Shown here: positions 1 to 12,100 of the stretch, piece after piece
Layout of the letters: the number at the start of each line of letters is the position of its first letter
Position numbering within the stretch: the stretch's first letter is position 1
Origin: Opitutaceae bacterium BACL24 MAG-120322-bin51
GTDB lineage: Bacteria; Verrucomicrobiota; Verrucomicrobiia; Opitutales; Coraliomargaritaceae
Length of the DNA: 64,000 nt
Assembly (NCBI GenBank): GCA_905182435.1
Contig: CAJJBN010000002.1
Location: 25,797 to 89,796 of the forward strand
Direction of reading: 5' to 3'
Notes under the pieces: generated by a model
The model's input: the letters and a program-made list of their open reading frames with translations, nothing else
Told to the model about the DNA's origin: nothing
The model's database searches: none
Translations under genes and position numbers: made by a program

Positions 1-70
1 CGTAATGCCGTGGCCGCTTATTGTGGTCGAGAATGATGTCCTGATACAGGTCGTGGAGATCGTCTGACAT
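1..70 (-). CDS. sufU: SUF system NifU/SufU-like Fe-S scaffold, N-terminal part
   Basis: Only the first 23 codons are inside the window; the gene runs off the left edge. Reading leftward from an ATG at 70, the protein starts [20 protein letters not shown] and continues with RHYG. This matches the N-terminal signature of the IscU/SufU scaffold family, in which a helix with LY..I..H is followed by N.P...G. The family accepts sulfur from a cysteine desulfurase and assembles Fe-S clusters in the cytoplasm. It lies 47 bp downstream of sufS on the same strand, so the two probably share a transcript. The catalytic cysteines fall outside the window, so the identification rests on the N-terminal motif and on gene order. 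Confidence 0.75.
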   Translation of the reverse strand, partial: MSDDLHDLYQDIILDHNKRPRHY

Positions 71-117
71 TTTATGCTGCGCTCGATAACTGATGAATAA
101 TGGCGAGAAGACGACGA

Positions 118-1350
118 CTAACAGAAGAACTGCTTCATCTTATTCAGCGCAGCGACCAGCCGTTCGACATCTTCGAAATCATTATAGAACGCGAACGATG
201 CACGTGCCGTCGCAGGCACACCAAAGCGCTTCAGCAGTGGTTGCGTGCAATGGTGCCCTGCTCGAATCGCAATGCCCCCCGCATCGAGAAAGGTGCCAAT
301 GTCGTGCGGATGGATGTCATCAATCAAGAACGAGATCACTGAAGCCTTCTCAGGCGCGGTGCCGATAATCCGTAATCCATCAATCGCAGTGAGTTGCTCG
401 GTCGCCGCTTGCAATAGCGCGAGCTCATGCTGCAGCGCCCCAGCACGATCCAATCCGTTCAAATAATCAAATGCCGTGCCTAGCCCGATCACACCCGCGA
501 TATGCGGTGTGCCTGCTTCAAATTTACCTGGGATGCCCTTATACGTAGTGCCATCAAAATCAACCTTCTCGATCATATCGCCACCGCTTTGATACGGCGG
601 TAATTTCTCTAGCCACTCACGCTTGCCCCACAGCACCCCGATTCCGGTCGGGCCGCAGACCTTGTGCCCGGAGAATACGAAAAAGTCACAATCCAAATCC
701 GCCACGTCCACCGGCATGTGCGGCGTCGACTGCGCACCGTCGACCAGCACCGGCACGTTCAGCGCATGCGCCTGCTCGATCATTGTTTTAACAGGATTGA
801 TGGTGCCCAGCGAATTAGACACGTGCACCACCGAGACGAGCTTGGTCTTCTCCGATAGTAACGCCTCATAAGCTTCCATGTTGAGCACGCCATGATCATC
901 GACCGGCACCACCTTTAAGACGGCCCCGGTCTTCTGTGCCGCGATCTGCCACGGCACAATATTGGCATGATGCTCCATATGTGTGATCAGAATTTCGTCC
1001 CCAGCCTGCAACACGGACTCAGTAAATCCATGCGCGATCAGGTTAATCCCCTCAGTTGTACCGCTGGTAAAAATCACTTCATCCGGATCCGCTGCGCCAA
1101 TAAAGGCCGCCGCTTTGGCGCGAGTCGCCTCATAGGCATCCGTCGCCTTTTCGCTCAAGTAATGGACACCGCGATGGATATTTGAATTCTCCGCACGATA
1201 ATAGCGGTCCACGGCTTCAATCACCGCAAGTGGCTTCTGCACAGTCGCCGCGCTGTCCAGATAGGTCAACGGCTTGCCGCGCACTTCGGTAGCGAGGATA
1301 GGAAAGTCAGTCCGCACGCGGCGGTAATCAAATGTCAGTACATCATTCAC
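118..1350 (-). CDS. sufS: Cysteine desulfurase SufS
   Basis: This is a PLP-dependent class V aminotransferase-fold enzyme that takes sulfur from L-cysteine as a protein persulfide and passes it to the SufU scaffold. At 410 residues it has the usual family length. The N-terminus has the typical LTYLDSAAT segment. The Schiff-base lysine is in [13 protein letters not shown]. The catalytic cysteine is in the C-terminal [11 protein letters not shown] segment, followed by RASFAFYND. All three segments are characteristic of the group II (SufS/CsdA) enzymes. The next gene downstream is sufU, which supports a SufS-SufU pairing. The start at 1350 gives the expected N-terminus. No frame problem is visible in this gene. 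Confidence 0.96.
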   Translation of the reverse strand: MNDVLTFDYRRVRTDFPILATEVRGKPLTYLDSAATVQKPLAVIEAVDRYYRAENSNIHRGVHYLSEKATDAYEATRAKAAAFIGAADPDEVIFTSGTTEGINLIAHGFTESVLQAGDEILITHMEHHANIVPWQIAAQKTGAVLKVVPVDDHGVLNMEAYEALLSEKTKLVSVVHVSNSLGTINPVKTMIEQAHALNVPVLVDGAQSTPHMPVDVADLDCDFFVFSGHKVCGPTGIGVLWGKREWLEKLPPYQSGGDMIEKVDFDGTTYKGIPGKFEAGTPHIAGVIGLGTAFDYLNGLDRAGALQHELALLQAATEQLTAIDGLRIIGTAPEKASVISFLIDDIHPHDIGTFLDAGGIAIRAGHHCTQPLLKRFGVPATARASFAFYNDFEDVERLVAALNKMKQFFC

Positions 1351-1540
1351 GCACGCAAAATGGCCTACCTGCGAAAGAATCTCAATTGAAATGCAAAGAA
1401 ATATATGATTCCTACCATTTAGCCCAATTCAATCTATTGAAGCTTCGAATCTAAGACACAAGTACTTTGCTGTGCCGTTGCGTACCTTCACCCACTTAGA
1501 CGGGCCGTCACGTGCTTAAATGGGCCAGTTTAGATGCCGT

Positions 1541-4317
1541 TCAGCTCATCCCCTCGAGCGGGAATTCTAAGTCATATTGGTCAAGTGTTTCGTTTAGGGA
1601 AGTTTCAGCCAAGTTGTAGAGCAGGAGCTTCTCTTCGGTAGAAGGCGGTATGATTGTTGCCAGCTTTAGTTCTATTTCAATTTGGGCCATAATCTTTTGC
1701 AGTGCAATTGCGCCCATGGTTCCCGCCATACCTCTGAGAGTGTGCAGGTGTAACTGTGTCGCTTTAATTTCGCCTTGCAGCAAAGCTCCCTTAATCCCCT
1801 GCAACTGAATCAAGGAATCGGTCCGGAAAATTTGCAGTAGTGTAATATATAAATCTCGTCCGCCACCCAATGATTCGATGGCTTGCGCAGCATCAATTAC
1901 GGTAGTTGCGCTCTTGGCCGTCTGTTCGATCAATGATGTCTCGGCTTTAAGCTGACTAACTTTGGTGTGGCGCTCAATGGTTGTCAGCAACTGCTCCAGC
2001 CCTATGGGTTTGCTGATATGGTCGACCATGCCCACTGCAATGCAGGCCTCGTGGTCTGCTGACATGGCATTCGCAGTCAGCGCGATAATAGGAACTGAAT
2101 GCATTCTAGGATGCTTACGGATTTGACGAGTCGCCTCTAGGCCATCGATACCTGGCATCTGCATGTCCATTAGAATGGCATCAAACGGAACAATCGCTGC
2201 CAGCGCTCGCATTTTACCTTCAACACCATTGGAGGCAATCGTCACTGTGGCCCCGTTTTTATGCAAAAGCTCTTTGGCGACTTGCTGGTTCAGCAAGTTA
2301 TCTTCTATCACCAGCAAGTGTAATCCCAGCAAGCGCTGGGTGCCCTGTAGCATGCTTTTGCGTGTGCTGCACTCGGAAGACGCGGATGTCGCTGTTGTGA
2401 TCGCATCAGAGAGCATGCCAGCAGTGATGGGCTTGACTAAGTGAGTATCGCAAACGCCATTGCCTTCCTTTGGGTCCATTCCTAACTCTTGTTGAGCGGT
2501 GACCATGATCACCGCGGGTGCGTCTTGCTGAGTTCCGAATAGATGGCGAATGCGCCGGGTGGTCTCGAGGCCATCCAGGCCTGGCATAATGCGGTCGACC
2601 AGCACTAACTGGTAGGCGGGTGTATCGGTCTGCTGGAGCATCTGCAGAGCCTGCTGGCCATTACTGGCGCAGTCGCACTCCAAGCCAATCGACCGGACCA
2701 TTTTTTGTAGTATTTCCCTAGCCAGAGCATTGTCATCCACAACCAACGCTCGCATCTGTGGCAGTGGCGTCATCCGCTTAAATGTGGACACACACTGCAT
2801 GTGTAGGGTGAAGAAGAAACGGCTACCCTTGCCCAGTTCGCTCTCCACTTGCAAAGTGCCCCCCATGAGTTCGACCAATTCTTTGCAAATGGCCAATCCT
2901 AAGCCGCTACCGCCGAAGCGTCGAGACGTCGAGGACTCAGCCTGCTTGAAGTTGAAAAAAATGTGTTCCAATTGGTCCGAGGGAATTCCGATGCCAGTAT
3001 CCGTCACAGCAAACTCGACCTCCAGCGTTTGCTCATCCTGGCGAATAACGCGAGTGCTCAGTAGCACCTCGCCCTGTTCTGTGAATTTGAGCGCATTGCC
3101 AGCCAGATTGAGCAGGACCTGACGTAGGCGCATCGAATCGCCGATCAAATTGGTGGGCATCTTCGGATCAAAGTCATAAAGCATCTCGATTTCTTCTGTC
3201 TCTAGATTAGCTGACAGGATGTCGCTAAGATCACGCATGACTGCATCGAACACAAAGCTTGTTGGATTCCAGTGACATTTCACCAGCTTCGACTTTGGAG
3301 ACATCCAAAATGTTGTTGATGATGGTCAGTAGCGATTCACTGGCGTTTTTCATTTTACTGGTGTAGTCCAGCTGATGCCTAGTTAAATCAGTATGCTGCA
3401 GTAGTTTTAGCATGCCCAATATCCCGCTTATAGGCGTGCGGATCTCATGGCTCATATTTGCCAAGAATTCACTCTTAGCTCTATTGGCAGTCTCGGCTTG
3501 AAGCTGTGCCTCATCTCGTTTGAACTTAGTCGCCTCTAGTGAGATCATCATCGCATTAAAAGTCTTCGCGAGATCTCCGACCTCGTCAGTGCGGCCCTCA
3601 ACTAAGATTTGGGTACTGAAGTCGCCGTCGCAAATATTGCTCGCAATCTTCGAAATTTGCTTGAGTGGGTTTGCGATGTTCCTGGTGATGGTGTAGCCCA
3701 TTGTTGTCAGCACAATCAAGGCACTCAGCGCACTAGCAACGATGATGCTTTCTGACTGTTTAATAAGGTGCTGTTCACTATCTGCAAGTGCCACCTGTAA
3801 TGAATTTTCGGCTTGATCCATCTGCTCCACTTCGCTGCGGATTACATTCATTATAATTTGGCCTCGGTCGGAACGCACGATTTTAAAGGCAGCGTCAACG
3901 CCCATTTTCCTTCGCACGGAAATAGTCTCCTCTAATTCCGCAAACTTATTATCTATTAACTGCTTAAGGGACTTGAGAGATTCTTTCCGACTGGCATCGT
4001 TCTGAGTCAAATCAACTAGAGCCGAGAAATTTTCATCAATTTCTCTTTTTCGCTCTGTCAAACGGCTTTAGATATTGATTGTCGCCCGTAATGAGGTACC
4101 CACGTTGCCCCGTTTCAGCGTCCTTCAAGCCTGAGATCAACTTAGCCTGGGCATTCAGTACCAAATGGGAATGGTTAAGCTGATCCTCTGCACTTTGCAG
4201 CTTAAGTAAGCACCTGTAGTAGTTGACGCTGATTAGCACAATAAATAATAACGCGAGGATATATCCTCCAAAAATTTTCTTTCTGACGGTCAAATTTGGT
4301 CTTATTTTATTTAGCAT
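1541..4317 (-). pseudogene. Hybrid sensor histidine kinase, broken by two frameshifts
   Basis: Three consecutive minus-strand frames (4317-4036, 4061-3231, 3304-1541) make one protein when joined. In order they give an N-terminal membrane helix, a CHASE3-like sensor region with DAETGQRGYL, a second membrane helix, HAMP, HisKA with NMSHEIRTP, HATPase with N and G boxes, two receiver domains (VDRIMPGLDG and MDMQMPGIDG) and a C-terminal HPt domain with LHTLRGMAG. The first break fits one extra A in an A5 run near 4050. The second fits one extra base near 3266, where the frame changes from SLES to TSFVFDAV. A membrane-bound phosphorelay kinase is the clear role of the intact form; the signal is unknown. 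Every catalytic motif is conserved, so the shifts may be sequencing errors rather than decay. No dedicated response regulator lies next to it. Confidence 0.85.
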
Positions 4318-4631
4318 CTTGGATGTCTGCCTTGATAAAGTACGCTGAACCCAGTAGAGCGTTGTATTTTCAGGCTAGGTTAGACTATTCGATCGTTAGC
4401 AGCTTACTGTTACTTGGGGGAAGTCACATGTTTATATATAGGTATACCGTTTGATATAATTGCCGGAGATGCAAGCCAAACAAATGCCCTCATTTTTACT
4501 ACTCTTTCATGCAAAAAAGGTTGATCGTCGATCAGCGAGATAGTCTCGATTGAAACGACAGACCGTTTGACCTGAGAGGTAACAGGTCGTTGATATGGGA
4601 CTTACTTGAGCAATGGACCGCGAAAGGAGTG

Positions 4632-4748
4632 TGGGCGACTCGCCCACATTGATCCTGTGTTACTGCAAAGGAGGCGACTCGCCCACATTGATCCTGTGTT
4701 ACTGTAAAGGAGGCGACTCGCCCACATTGATCCTGTGTTACTGTAAAG
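4632..4748. repeat. 39-bp tandem repeat, three copies
   Basis: Units lie at 4632-4670, 4671-4709 and 4710-4748. Each carries GCGACTCGCCCACATTGATC followed by CTGTGTTACTG and a short A-rich end. The second and third units are identical or nearly so. The first unit begins with a palindrome, GTGGGCG-ACT-CGCCCAC, and the array is closed by a related palindromic stretch with GGGCGAGTTGCCC at 4751-4763. Recent slippage or unequal exchange would explain the near identity. Confidence 0.85.
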
Positions 4749-4861
4749 GAGGGCGAGTTGCCCTCCCTCATTTGCCCACTAATCGACGATTAACCCTTTT
4801 TTAGTTCATCGTCGATTAGCGGGTAAGGTATAGATGGGTGGTGGATTCGCATCTGGCTCTT

Positions 4862-4944
4862 GGGAGGGACGACCTCCGTGTCGTCCGGTACCGATGCGGC
4901 ATTCGCTTCTGGGCATTTGGGAGGGACGACCTCCGTGTCGTCCG
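4862..4944 (+). repeat. GGGAGGG-hairpin repeat, two direct copies
   Basis: Copies lie at 4862-4887 and 4919-4944. Each has a GGGAGGG head overlapping a perfect 7-bp stem, GGACGAC / GTCGTCC, around the loop CTCCGT. Both are followed by GGTACCG. They belong to a family found in five places in this window, always between genes. Confidence 0.85.
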
Positions 4945-5020
4945 GTACCGCTGCGGGAGAGACTGACATGACTAACAGCTCATAGAGAATCTTGGATTTT
5001 CATGTGATTTTAAAGCACTT

Positions 5021-5047
5021 GCGGTCGACACGGAGGTCGACCCTCCC
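5021..5047 (-). repeat. GGGAGGG-hairpin repeat, one inverted copy with a different stem
   Basis: This copy lies in the opposite orientation, ending CCCTCCC at 5041-5047. Its stem is GGTCGAC / GTCGACC around loop ACGGAG. The stem differs from its neighbours at several positions and yet is perfectly paired, while the head and loop are kept. Confidence 0.8.
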
Positions 5048-5108
5048 CAACAGAATCGCCGCCACATTGGGCACAGGGTGGTATTGACCCACTAATCGAC
5101 GATGAACC

Positions 5109-5140
5109 CAAAAAAGCCCTGCTAAAATCTAGCAGGGCTT
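5109..5140 (-). terminator. Rho-independent terminator of acs
   Basis: On the minus strand the stem AAGCCCTGCTA / TAGCAGGGCTT (11 bp, 5-nt loop) is followed by a run of T. It begins 23 bp after the acs stop codon. Confidence 0.88.
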
Positions 5141-5163
5141 GTCGGTTTTAAATCGAACAGAAG

Positions 5164-7134
5164 CTACTGACTCTTTGCAACATATTGCGCCTGTAGCGCC
5201 TCTACCACGCTAGGATCGGCCAGTGTCGTGGTATTTCCCAATTCTTTACCCTCTGCGATGTCACGTAAAATACGGCGCATAATCTTACCGGAGCGTGTTT
5301 TCGGCAGATCCGACGAGAACAAGATGCGCTCAGGACGAGCAAATTTACCAATACCCTTGTCGATCATAGTGACGAGCTCCTTGCGCAAGTGATCATCATA
5401 ATCACGGCCGTCAATTACGGTCACAAAAGCGATTAGGCCCTGGCCCTTAATCTCATGCGGCACACCGACCACCGCAGACTCTGCGACATCTGGATGCTCG
5501 ACAAAAACACTTTCCAACTCAGCAGTGCCGATACGATGCCCCGACACGTTGACCACGTCATCCACTCGACCGGTAATCCAGATGTAGCCATCTTCATCGC
5601 GACGGGCGCCATCACCAGGGAAATAATACTGCCCACCCCACTTGCACCAATACGCCTCCTTAAAGCGCTGCGGATCACCGTAAATCCCTCGCAGCATCCC
5701 CGGCCATGGTTGCTTAATTGCCAAAATACCCACATCGACTTCCTCTCCGTCATCGGTAAGAATCGCAGTCTCAATGCCGAAAAAAGGCAGCGTCGCGCAG
5801 CCTGGCTTGGTCGGTGTCGCACCTGGCATCGGCGTAAGCATATGCCCACCAGTCTCCGTCTGCCACCACGTATCTACAATCGGGCAACGTTCGCCACCGA
5901 TCATTTTGTGATACCACATCCATGCTTCTGGATTGATCGGCTCACCCACAGTTCCTAGCAAGCGCAAGGAAGATAGGTCACGGTCGACCAGCCATTTGTC
6001 TCCCCATTTCATAAAGGCACGAATCGCTGTCGGGGCGGTGTAGAAAATCGAGACTTTATATTTTTCTATGATCTCCCAGAAGCGCCCTTCATCTGGGTGA
6101 TTGGGTGCACCTTCATACATCACCTGCGTTGCGCAATTCTGCATGATGCCGTAAATGATATATGTGTGTCCGGTGATCCACCCGACATCCGCAGTGCACC
6201 AGTACACATCGTCCGGCTTCAAATCGAACACATATTTTGAGGTCAGATAACTGAACACCTGATAACCTGCAGTGGTGTGCATCACGCCCTTGGGTTTACC
6301 GGTGGTGCCGCTGGTATACAGCAAAAACAGCAGATCTTCTGCTTCCATCTCTTCAGCAGGGCAATCCACACTCATCGCTGCGACCTCTTCATGGTACCAG
6401 TAATCACGGCCATCCTTCATCGGACAATCGATCGGATGTGCTTCACCACGCTGCACCACGATCACATCTTTGATGCACTGACAATTCTCAACGCCCTCAT
6501 CGACGATCTTCTTTAACTCTAAAATCTTGCCACGACGGTAGCCGCCATCCGCAGTGATCACCATTCGTGTCTCACTATCCAGTACACGATCGCGAATGGC
6601 GTCCGCAGAGAAGCCCGCAAAGATGACTGAGTGCACCGCACCAATTCGCGCACAAGCCAGCACAGAAACCGCCAACTCAGGAATCATCGGCAGGTAAATC
6701 CCAATACGATCCCCTTTTTGTACGCCCTTGGCTTTCATCGCATTGGCCAAGCGACAAACTTCTTCATGCAACTGTGCATAGCTAATAGTACGCATGTCGC
6801 CTGGTTCGCCTTCCCAGTGAATCGCGATTTTCTCGCCACGACCTTCATTAATGTGACGGTCTAGGCAGTTGTAAGAAAGGTTGGTGCGACTACCGTCAAA
6901 CCACTTATAGCACGGCGCTTCGGAAGCATCGAGCACGGTATCCCACTTTTTAAACCAATGCAGATCCTCTGCTGCTTCAGCCCAAAAGGCCTCGGGATCC
7001 TTGATGCTCTTTTGGTACAGCGCGGTGTAGGCCTCCATACTGCCAATGTGAGCATTTTCTGAAAAAGCCGCCAGCGGGGCGAATTTTCGATTCTCGTGAG
7101 ATACGGGGTCCATTGAAGAAGGGTCAGTCGACAT
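5164..7134 (-). CDS. acs: Acetyl-CoA synthetase (AMP-forming)
   Basis: The 656-residue protein is full length for Acs, which converts acetate, ATP and CoA to acetyl-CoA through an acetyl-adenylate. The N-terminal half has the ACAS_N region. The adenylation core has the P-loop-like LLYTSGTTGKPKGVMH and the WWQTETGG substrate segment. The hinge and C-terminal domain have DGYIWITGRVDDVVNVSGHR. The segment PKTRSGKIMRRILR near the C-terminus holds the lysine that is reversibly acetylated in this family. It is transcribed alone, with its own terminator just downstream. The start at 7134 gives a slightly extended but normal N-terminus. There are no frame problems. Confidence 0.97.
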   Translation of the reverse strand: MSTDPSSMDPVSHENRKFAPLAAFSENAHIGSMEAYTALYQKSIKDPEAFWAEAAEDLHWFKKWDTVLDASEAPCYKWFDGSRTNLSYNCLDRHINEGRGEKIAIHWEGEPGDMRTISYAQLHEEVCRLANAMKAKGVQKGDRIGIYLPMIPELAVSVLACARIGAVHSVIFAGFSADAIRDRVLDSETRMVITADGGYRRGKILELKKIVDEGVENCQCIKDVIVVQRGEAHPIDCPMKDGRDYWYHEEVAAMSVDCPAEEMEAEDLLFLLYTSGTTGKPKGVMHTTAGYQVFSYLTSKYVFDLKPDDVYWCTADVGWITGHTYIIYGIMQNCATQVMYEGAPNHPDEGRFWEIIEKYKVSIFYTAPTAIRAFMKWGDKWLVDRDLSSLRLLGTVGEPINPEAWMWYHKMIGGERCPIVDTWWQTETGGHMLTPMPGATPTKPGCATLPFFGIETAILTDDGEEVDVGILAIKQPWPGMLRGIYGDPQRFKEAYWCKWGGQYYFPGDGARRDEDGYIWITGRVDDVVNVSGHRIGTAELESVFVEHPDVAESAVVGVPHEIKGQGLIAFVTVIDGRDYDDHLRKELVTMIDKGIGKFARPERILFSSDLPKTRSGKIMRRILRDIAEGKELGNTTTLADPSVVEALQAQYVAKSQ

Positions 7135-7283
7135 AGTATGGTAGCAATAGAGGTGAGGCCTGTAGCGGAATTAAGGTTGCAAAATTGCAAACCTAACAGA
7201 GGCTCACCAGCCAATGTAATTGCAATCTAAGGTCAATGAATTTCGCTTTACGAAAACGGATTTTCAGACTTTCTCGAAAGCTA

Positions 7284-7312
7284 TTGACAAGCCCACCTGC
7301 GCTAAGCATCAA
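7284..7312 (+). promoter_or_regulatory. Possible sigma-70 type promoter
   Basis: TTGACA at 7284-7289 is a perfect -35 box. A 17-bp spacer leads to CATCAA at 7307-7312, a weak -10 box. The next plus-strand start is at 7350. The 14-bp context CTATTGACAAGCCC is repeated upstream of the lipoprotein gene at 22537, which adds some weight. Confidence 0.35.
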
Positions 7313-7347
7313 AACCAGCTCTTAGCGTTAATATGACGCCTTTCGAT

Positions 7348-9125
<1,778 letters not shown>

Positions 9126-9148
9126 GACCTCGTTACCAACAATTTCCT

Positions 9149-9185
9149 GAATGCCGCAACCCTCCGTTTGCGGCATTCTTTATTT
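9149..9185 (+). terminator. Rho-independent terminator after the 591-aa gene
   Basis: The stem GAATGCCGCAA / TTGCGGCATTC (11 bp) around an 8-nt loop is followed by TTTATTT. Its presence argues that hisF is not read from the upstream promoter. It also rules out the earliest in-frame start for hisF at 9168, which would fall inside the stem. Confidence 0.9.
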
Positions 9186-9218
9186 ACAGACATCCAATCC
9201 GTTTTTAAATCTGTAGCT

Positions 9219-9980
9219 ATGCTCTCAGTCCGAATTATTCCTTGCCTAGATGTTCATCAAGGTCGCGTTGTCAAAGGCGTGAATTTTGTCAATCTGATCG
9301 ATGCCGGCGATCCCGTCGAACAAGCCAAAGCCTATGAGCAGCAAGGCGCCGACGAACTTGTATTCCTCGACATCACTGCCTCCAGCGACGAGCGTAACAC
9401 CATGATCGACGTGGTTAAACGTACCGCCGACCAGTGCTTCATGCCACTCACCGTCGGTGGCGGACTGCGCAACGTAGAAAACATTCGCGATATGCTCAAT
9501 GCTGGGGCCGACAAAGTCAGCCTCAACACCGCAGCCATCATCAATCCAGATCTCATCCACGAAGCATCCGCTAAGTTCGGCAACCAGTGCATCGTCGTCG
9601 CAATCGATGCCAAACGGGTAAAGGACCAAGATCGCTGGGAAGTTTACACCCATGGCGGGCGTAACAACACTGGACTCGACGCAGTCGAATGGGCTAAGAA
9701 AGTTGTCTCACTCGGTGCAGGCGAAATCCTCCTGACCAGCATGGACTCCGACGGCACCAAGGCTGGATTTGACAATGCGCTTAACCGCGCCGTCAGCGAA
9801 GCCGTCGAAGTACCCGTCATCGCCTCCGGTGGCGCAGGCACCCTCGATCACCTCGCCGACGCCATCGACGATGGCAAAACCAGCGCCGTACTCGCCGCAT
9901 CCATTTTTCACTTTGGCACCTTCACGATTCGCCAAGCCAAAGAGCATCTGCAAAGCCGCGGTTTACCGGTGCGACTATAA
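9219..9980 (+). CDS. hisF: Imidazole glycerol phosphate synthase cyclase subunit HisF
   Basis: HisF is the (beta/alpha)8-barrel subunit that uses ammonia from HisH to close the imidazole ring of histidine and release AICAR. The protein begins [20 protein letters not shown], the canonical N-terminus with the catalytic aspartate in CLD. The second phosphate-binding and catalytic half includes [15 protein letters not shown] with the other key aspartate and PVIASGGAG. At 253 residues it is the usual size. I chose the ATG at 9219 because an earlier in-frame ATG lies inside the preceding terminator. No hisH or other his gene is adjacent, so the pathway is dispersed here. Confidence 0.96.
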   Translation: MLSVRIIPCLDVHQGRVVKGVNFVNLIDAGDPVEQAKAYEQQGADELVFLDITASSDERNTMIDVVKRTADQCFMPLTVGGGLRNVENIRDMLNAGADKVSLNTAAIINPDLIHEASAKFGNQCIVVAIDAKRVKDQDRWEVYTHGGRNNTGLDAVEWAKKVVSLGAGEILLTSMDSDGTKAGFDNALNRAVSEAVEVPVIASGGAGTLDHLADAIDDGKTSAVLAASIFHFGTFTIRQAKEHLQSRGLPVRL

Positions 9981-10118
9981 ATTTATCTCGATTTAGACCC
10001 GCTCTCGACAAACTCTGGCAGTTTGGGAACCTCGTAGCGACTGGCTTTACGCCAAGAGGAACGCGGCTGCAGGTTGATTAGTCGATTAAATGCCATAGAT
10101 TCACCAACCATCCTCACC

Positions 10119-11012
10119 GTGAAAATTATCGACAGCCACAGCCATTGCTACTCTGCAGAACTTGCGACTGCTCCGCGTGCGTGGGCGGAGTCTCACCACG
10201 AGCCACACTGGGCCGACCTCGTCGCCCCACTCGACCGCCCCTCCATTCAAGGCTGGGCGACGATGGAGCAATCTTTAGCCGCGATGGATGCCGCTGGCGT
10301 CCAACAAACCGTCTTACTCGGTTGGTATTGGCAAAACGAAGCCACCTGCCGCTGGCAAAATGAAGTGATCGCCGGATGGCTGCAGGCAGCACCCGAGCGC
10401 TTTATCGGCTTCGCCTCGATCCATCCCGGTGGCACCGCTGCGTCAGTCATCGCTCAATGCGAACATGCGCTCAGCCTCGGGCTACGCGGCGTGGGCGAGC
10501 TGCACTCAGGCATTCAGCATTTCGACTCCAGCAGCGTAGGCTGGCATGCACTAGCGGATTGGTGTGTCGCCCACGACTGGCCGATCAATCTACACGCCAC
10601 CGAAGCCGTCGGTCACGACCATCCCGGCAGTGTGCCCACTCCGCTCAACGACTTCCTGCGCATGGCCGAAGCGCACCCCGAACTGAAGCTTATCCTCGCG
10701 CACTGGGGCGGTGGACTCGCTTTCTTTGAGCTCAACCCGCGACTGCGTAAGGCGCTCAAGAATGTTTACTACGATACTTCAGCAACGCCCCTACTTTACG
10801 AGCCATCGATCTTTCGACGGATGATTGAAATCATAGGTGTCGAAAAAATTCTATTCGGCTCAGACTTCCCGCTGCGCGTCTATCCGCGCACACAAAAGAC
10901 GCCCGACTACAGCATGTTCATCGAAACAATACAGAACGAAGCAAACTTAAGCCCCGACGAGTTTGCTGCGGTCATGCAGGGCAACATACAGCGCTTACTC
11001 GGCAAAGCCTAG
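10119..11012 (+). CDS. Amidohydrolase family (TIM-barrel metal-dependent hydrolase)
   Basis: The protein belongs to the amidohydrolase-2 type. It starts with the metal-binding VKIIDSHSH segment (HxH), has a mid-protein histidine in PINLHATEAVGHDHPG, another in LILAHWGGG, and a C-terminal aspartate in KILFGSDFPLRVYP. These are the ligand positions expected for a mono- or binuclear zinc TIM barrel. Substrate cannot be told from sequence; relatives act as hydrolases or decarboxylases. I prefer the GTG start at 10119, directly before the conserved strand, giving 297 residues; a TTG 45 bp upstream would add 15 residues without domain support. It stands between hisF and the convergent nucleotide-sugar gene. 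Confidence 0.85.
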   Translation: MKIIDSHSHCYSAELATAPRAWAESHHEPHWADLVAPLDRPSIQGWATMEQSLAAMDAAGVQQTVLLGWYWQNEATCRWQNEVIAGWLQAAPERFIGFASIHPGGTAASVIAQCEHALSLGLRGVGELHSGIQHFDSSSVGWHALADWCVAHDWPINLHATEAVGHDHPGSVPTPLNDFLRMAEAHPELKLILAHWGGGLAFFELNPRLRKALKNVYYDTSATPLLYEPSIFRRMIEIIGVEKILFGSDFPLRVYPRTQKTPDYSMFIETIQNEANLSPDEFAAVMQGNIQRLLGKA

Positions 11013-11159
11013 CGGCGCTGCTTGGGGAGCACGCTACTAGCGGCCAGCTAATCGGTACGGCAATGCTCCGTCATTGCCTCGCGGCTAATGCAATCGCTCG
11101 AAATGCCAGCGGCAACGACTGCGCCTTGCGCTCCACAAACCTAAAGCACCGCACCAAAC

Positions 11160-12100
11160 CTACCCTTCCGACAAGACCTTATCGAAATAAGCTATCGTCG
11201 GCTTTAATCCTTCGTCCAACGATACCGTCGGCTCCCAGCCGAGCACTTTTCGAGCCTGAGTAATATCCGGTTGCCGCTGTTTCGGATCATCCAAAGGCAA
11301 GGCCTCGTGGATGATCTTCGATTTACTACCTGTTTGAGCGATCACCTTTTGTGCCAGCTCCAGAATCGTAAACTCGCCAGGGTTGCCAATATTCATTGGG
11401 CCAATTACGTCATCTTGATTCATCAGGCGCACAAAGCCTTCGATCAAGTCATCGCAGTAGCAGAAAGAACGCGTTTGCTGCCCCTCACCGTAGATTGTAA
11501 TGTCGTGCCCCTGCAGTGCCTGCACGATGAAATTTGAGACCACACGCCCATCATCTGGACACATGCGCGGGCCATAGGTGTTGAAGATACGGACAATGCG
11601 AATATCGACACCGTTCTGGCGGTGATAATCCATAAACAAAGTCTCGGCGGCACGCTTGCCCTCGTCATAGCATGAGCGAATGCCGATCGGATTGACATTG
11701 CCCCAATAGACTCTGGTTGCGGATGCATCGACGGATCGGGGTCGCCATACACCTCAGAGGTGGACGCTTGAAAGACACGCGCATTCACGCGCTTCGCAGA
11801 GCCAAGGCAATTGATCGCGCCCATTACAGAGGTCTTAATCGTCTTAATCGGGTTGTGCTGGTAATGCACCGGCGAAGCTGGGCAGGCGAGATTGTAGATT
11901 TGATCGACTTCGACTTTAAACGGATCCGTCACATCATGACGCATCAGCTCAAACATCGGGTTAGCCATCAGATGCAGCACATTACGCTTACGTCCAGTAA
12001 AGAAGTTATCCATACAAATAACTTCATGGCCTTCGCCCAATAGACGGTCACACAAATGGCTACCAAGAAATCCGGCACCTCCAGTAATTAAAATACGCAT
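11160..12100 (-). pseudogene. UDP-glucuronate decarboxylase (UDP-xylose synthase), one frameshift
   Basis: The two frames 12100-11711 and 11711-11160 together give an about 313-residue short-chain dehydrogenase of the UXS type. It has the Rossmann motif [10 protein letters not shown] right after the start, the ACPASP segment, TSEVYGDP, the YxxxK active site in CYDEGKR and [10 protein letters not shown]. The family converts UDP-glucuronate to UDP-xylose for cell-surface glycans. The shift is at about 11709-11711, where QPES should run directly into YWGNVNPIG; one base appears to be missing. All active-site residues survive across the junction, so a sequencing indel is as likely as a true mutation. 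I chose the ATG at 12100 because the conserved fold begins at the next residue. A longer in-frame extension upstream has no family support. Confidence 0.88.

Larger units (their letters stand above)
4520..5107. repeat. Four dispersed copies of a 16-bp motif, two orientations
   Basis: The motif CTAATCGACGATGAAC, or its complement, occurs at 4520-4535 (complement, with mismatches), 4779-4794 (one mismatch), 4804-4819 (complement) and 5092-5107. Copies two and three face each other across about 9 bp and would form a long hairpin. The core ATCGTCGAT is nearly self-complementary. The copies bracket the 39-bp tandem repeat and the hairpin repeats. They could be ends of a non-autonomous element or a protein binding site; the sequence alone does not decide. 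Confidence 0.6.
4318..5163. other. Intergenic stretch of about 850 bp filled with repeats
   Basis: No gene is supported here. It separates the start of the broken kinase from the end of acs. It contains a 39-bp tandem repeat, four copies of an ATCGTCGAT-centred inverted motif, three copies of the GGGAGGG-hairpin repeat and the acs terminator. Each is listed separately. Short open frames over the tandem repeat exist only because its 39-bp unit is a multiple of three. Confidence 0.7.

Noticed and set aside
4532..4804. Short open frames with repeated FTVTQDQCGRVA or DSPTLILCYCKGG
   Set aside because: They exist because the 39-bp tandem unit is divisible by three. Not conserved proteins.
9168..9218. 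Longer N-terminus for HisF
   Set aside because: It would start inside a clear rho-independent terminator and add residues absent from the family.
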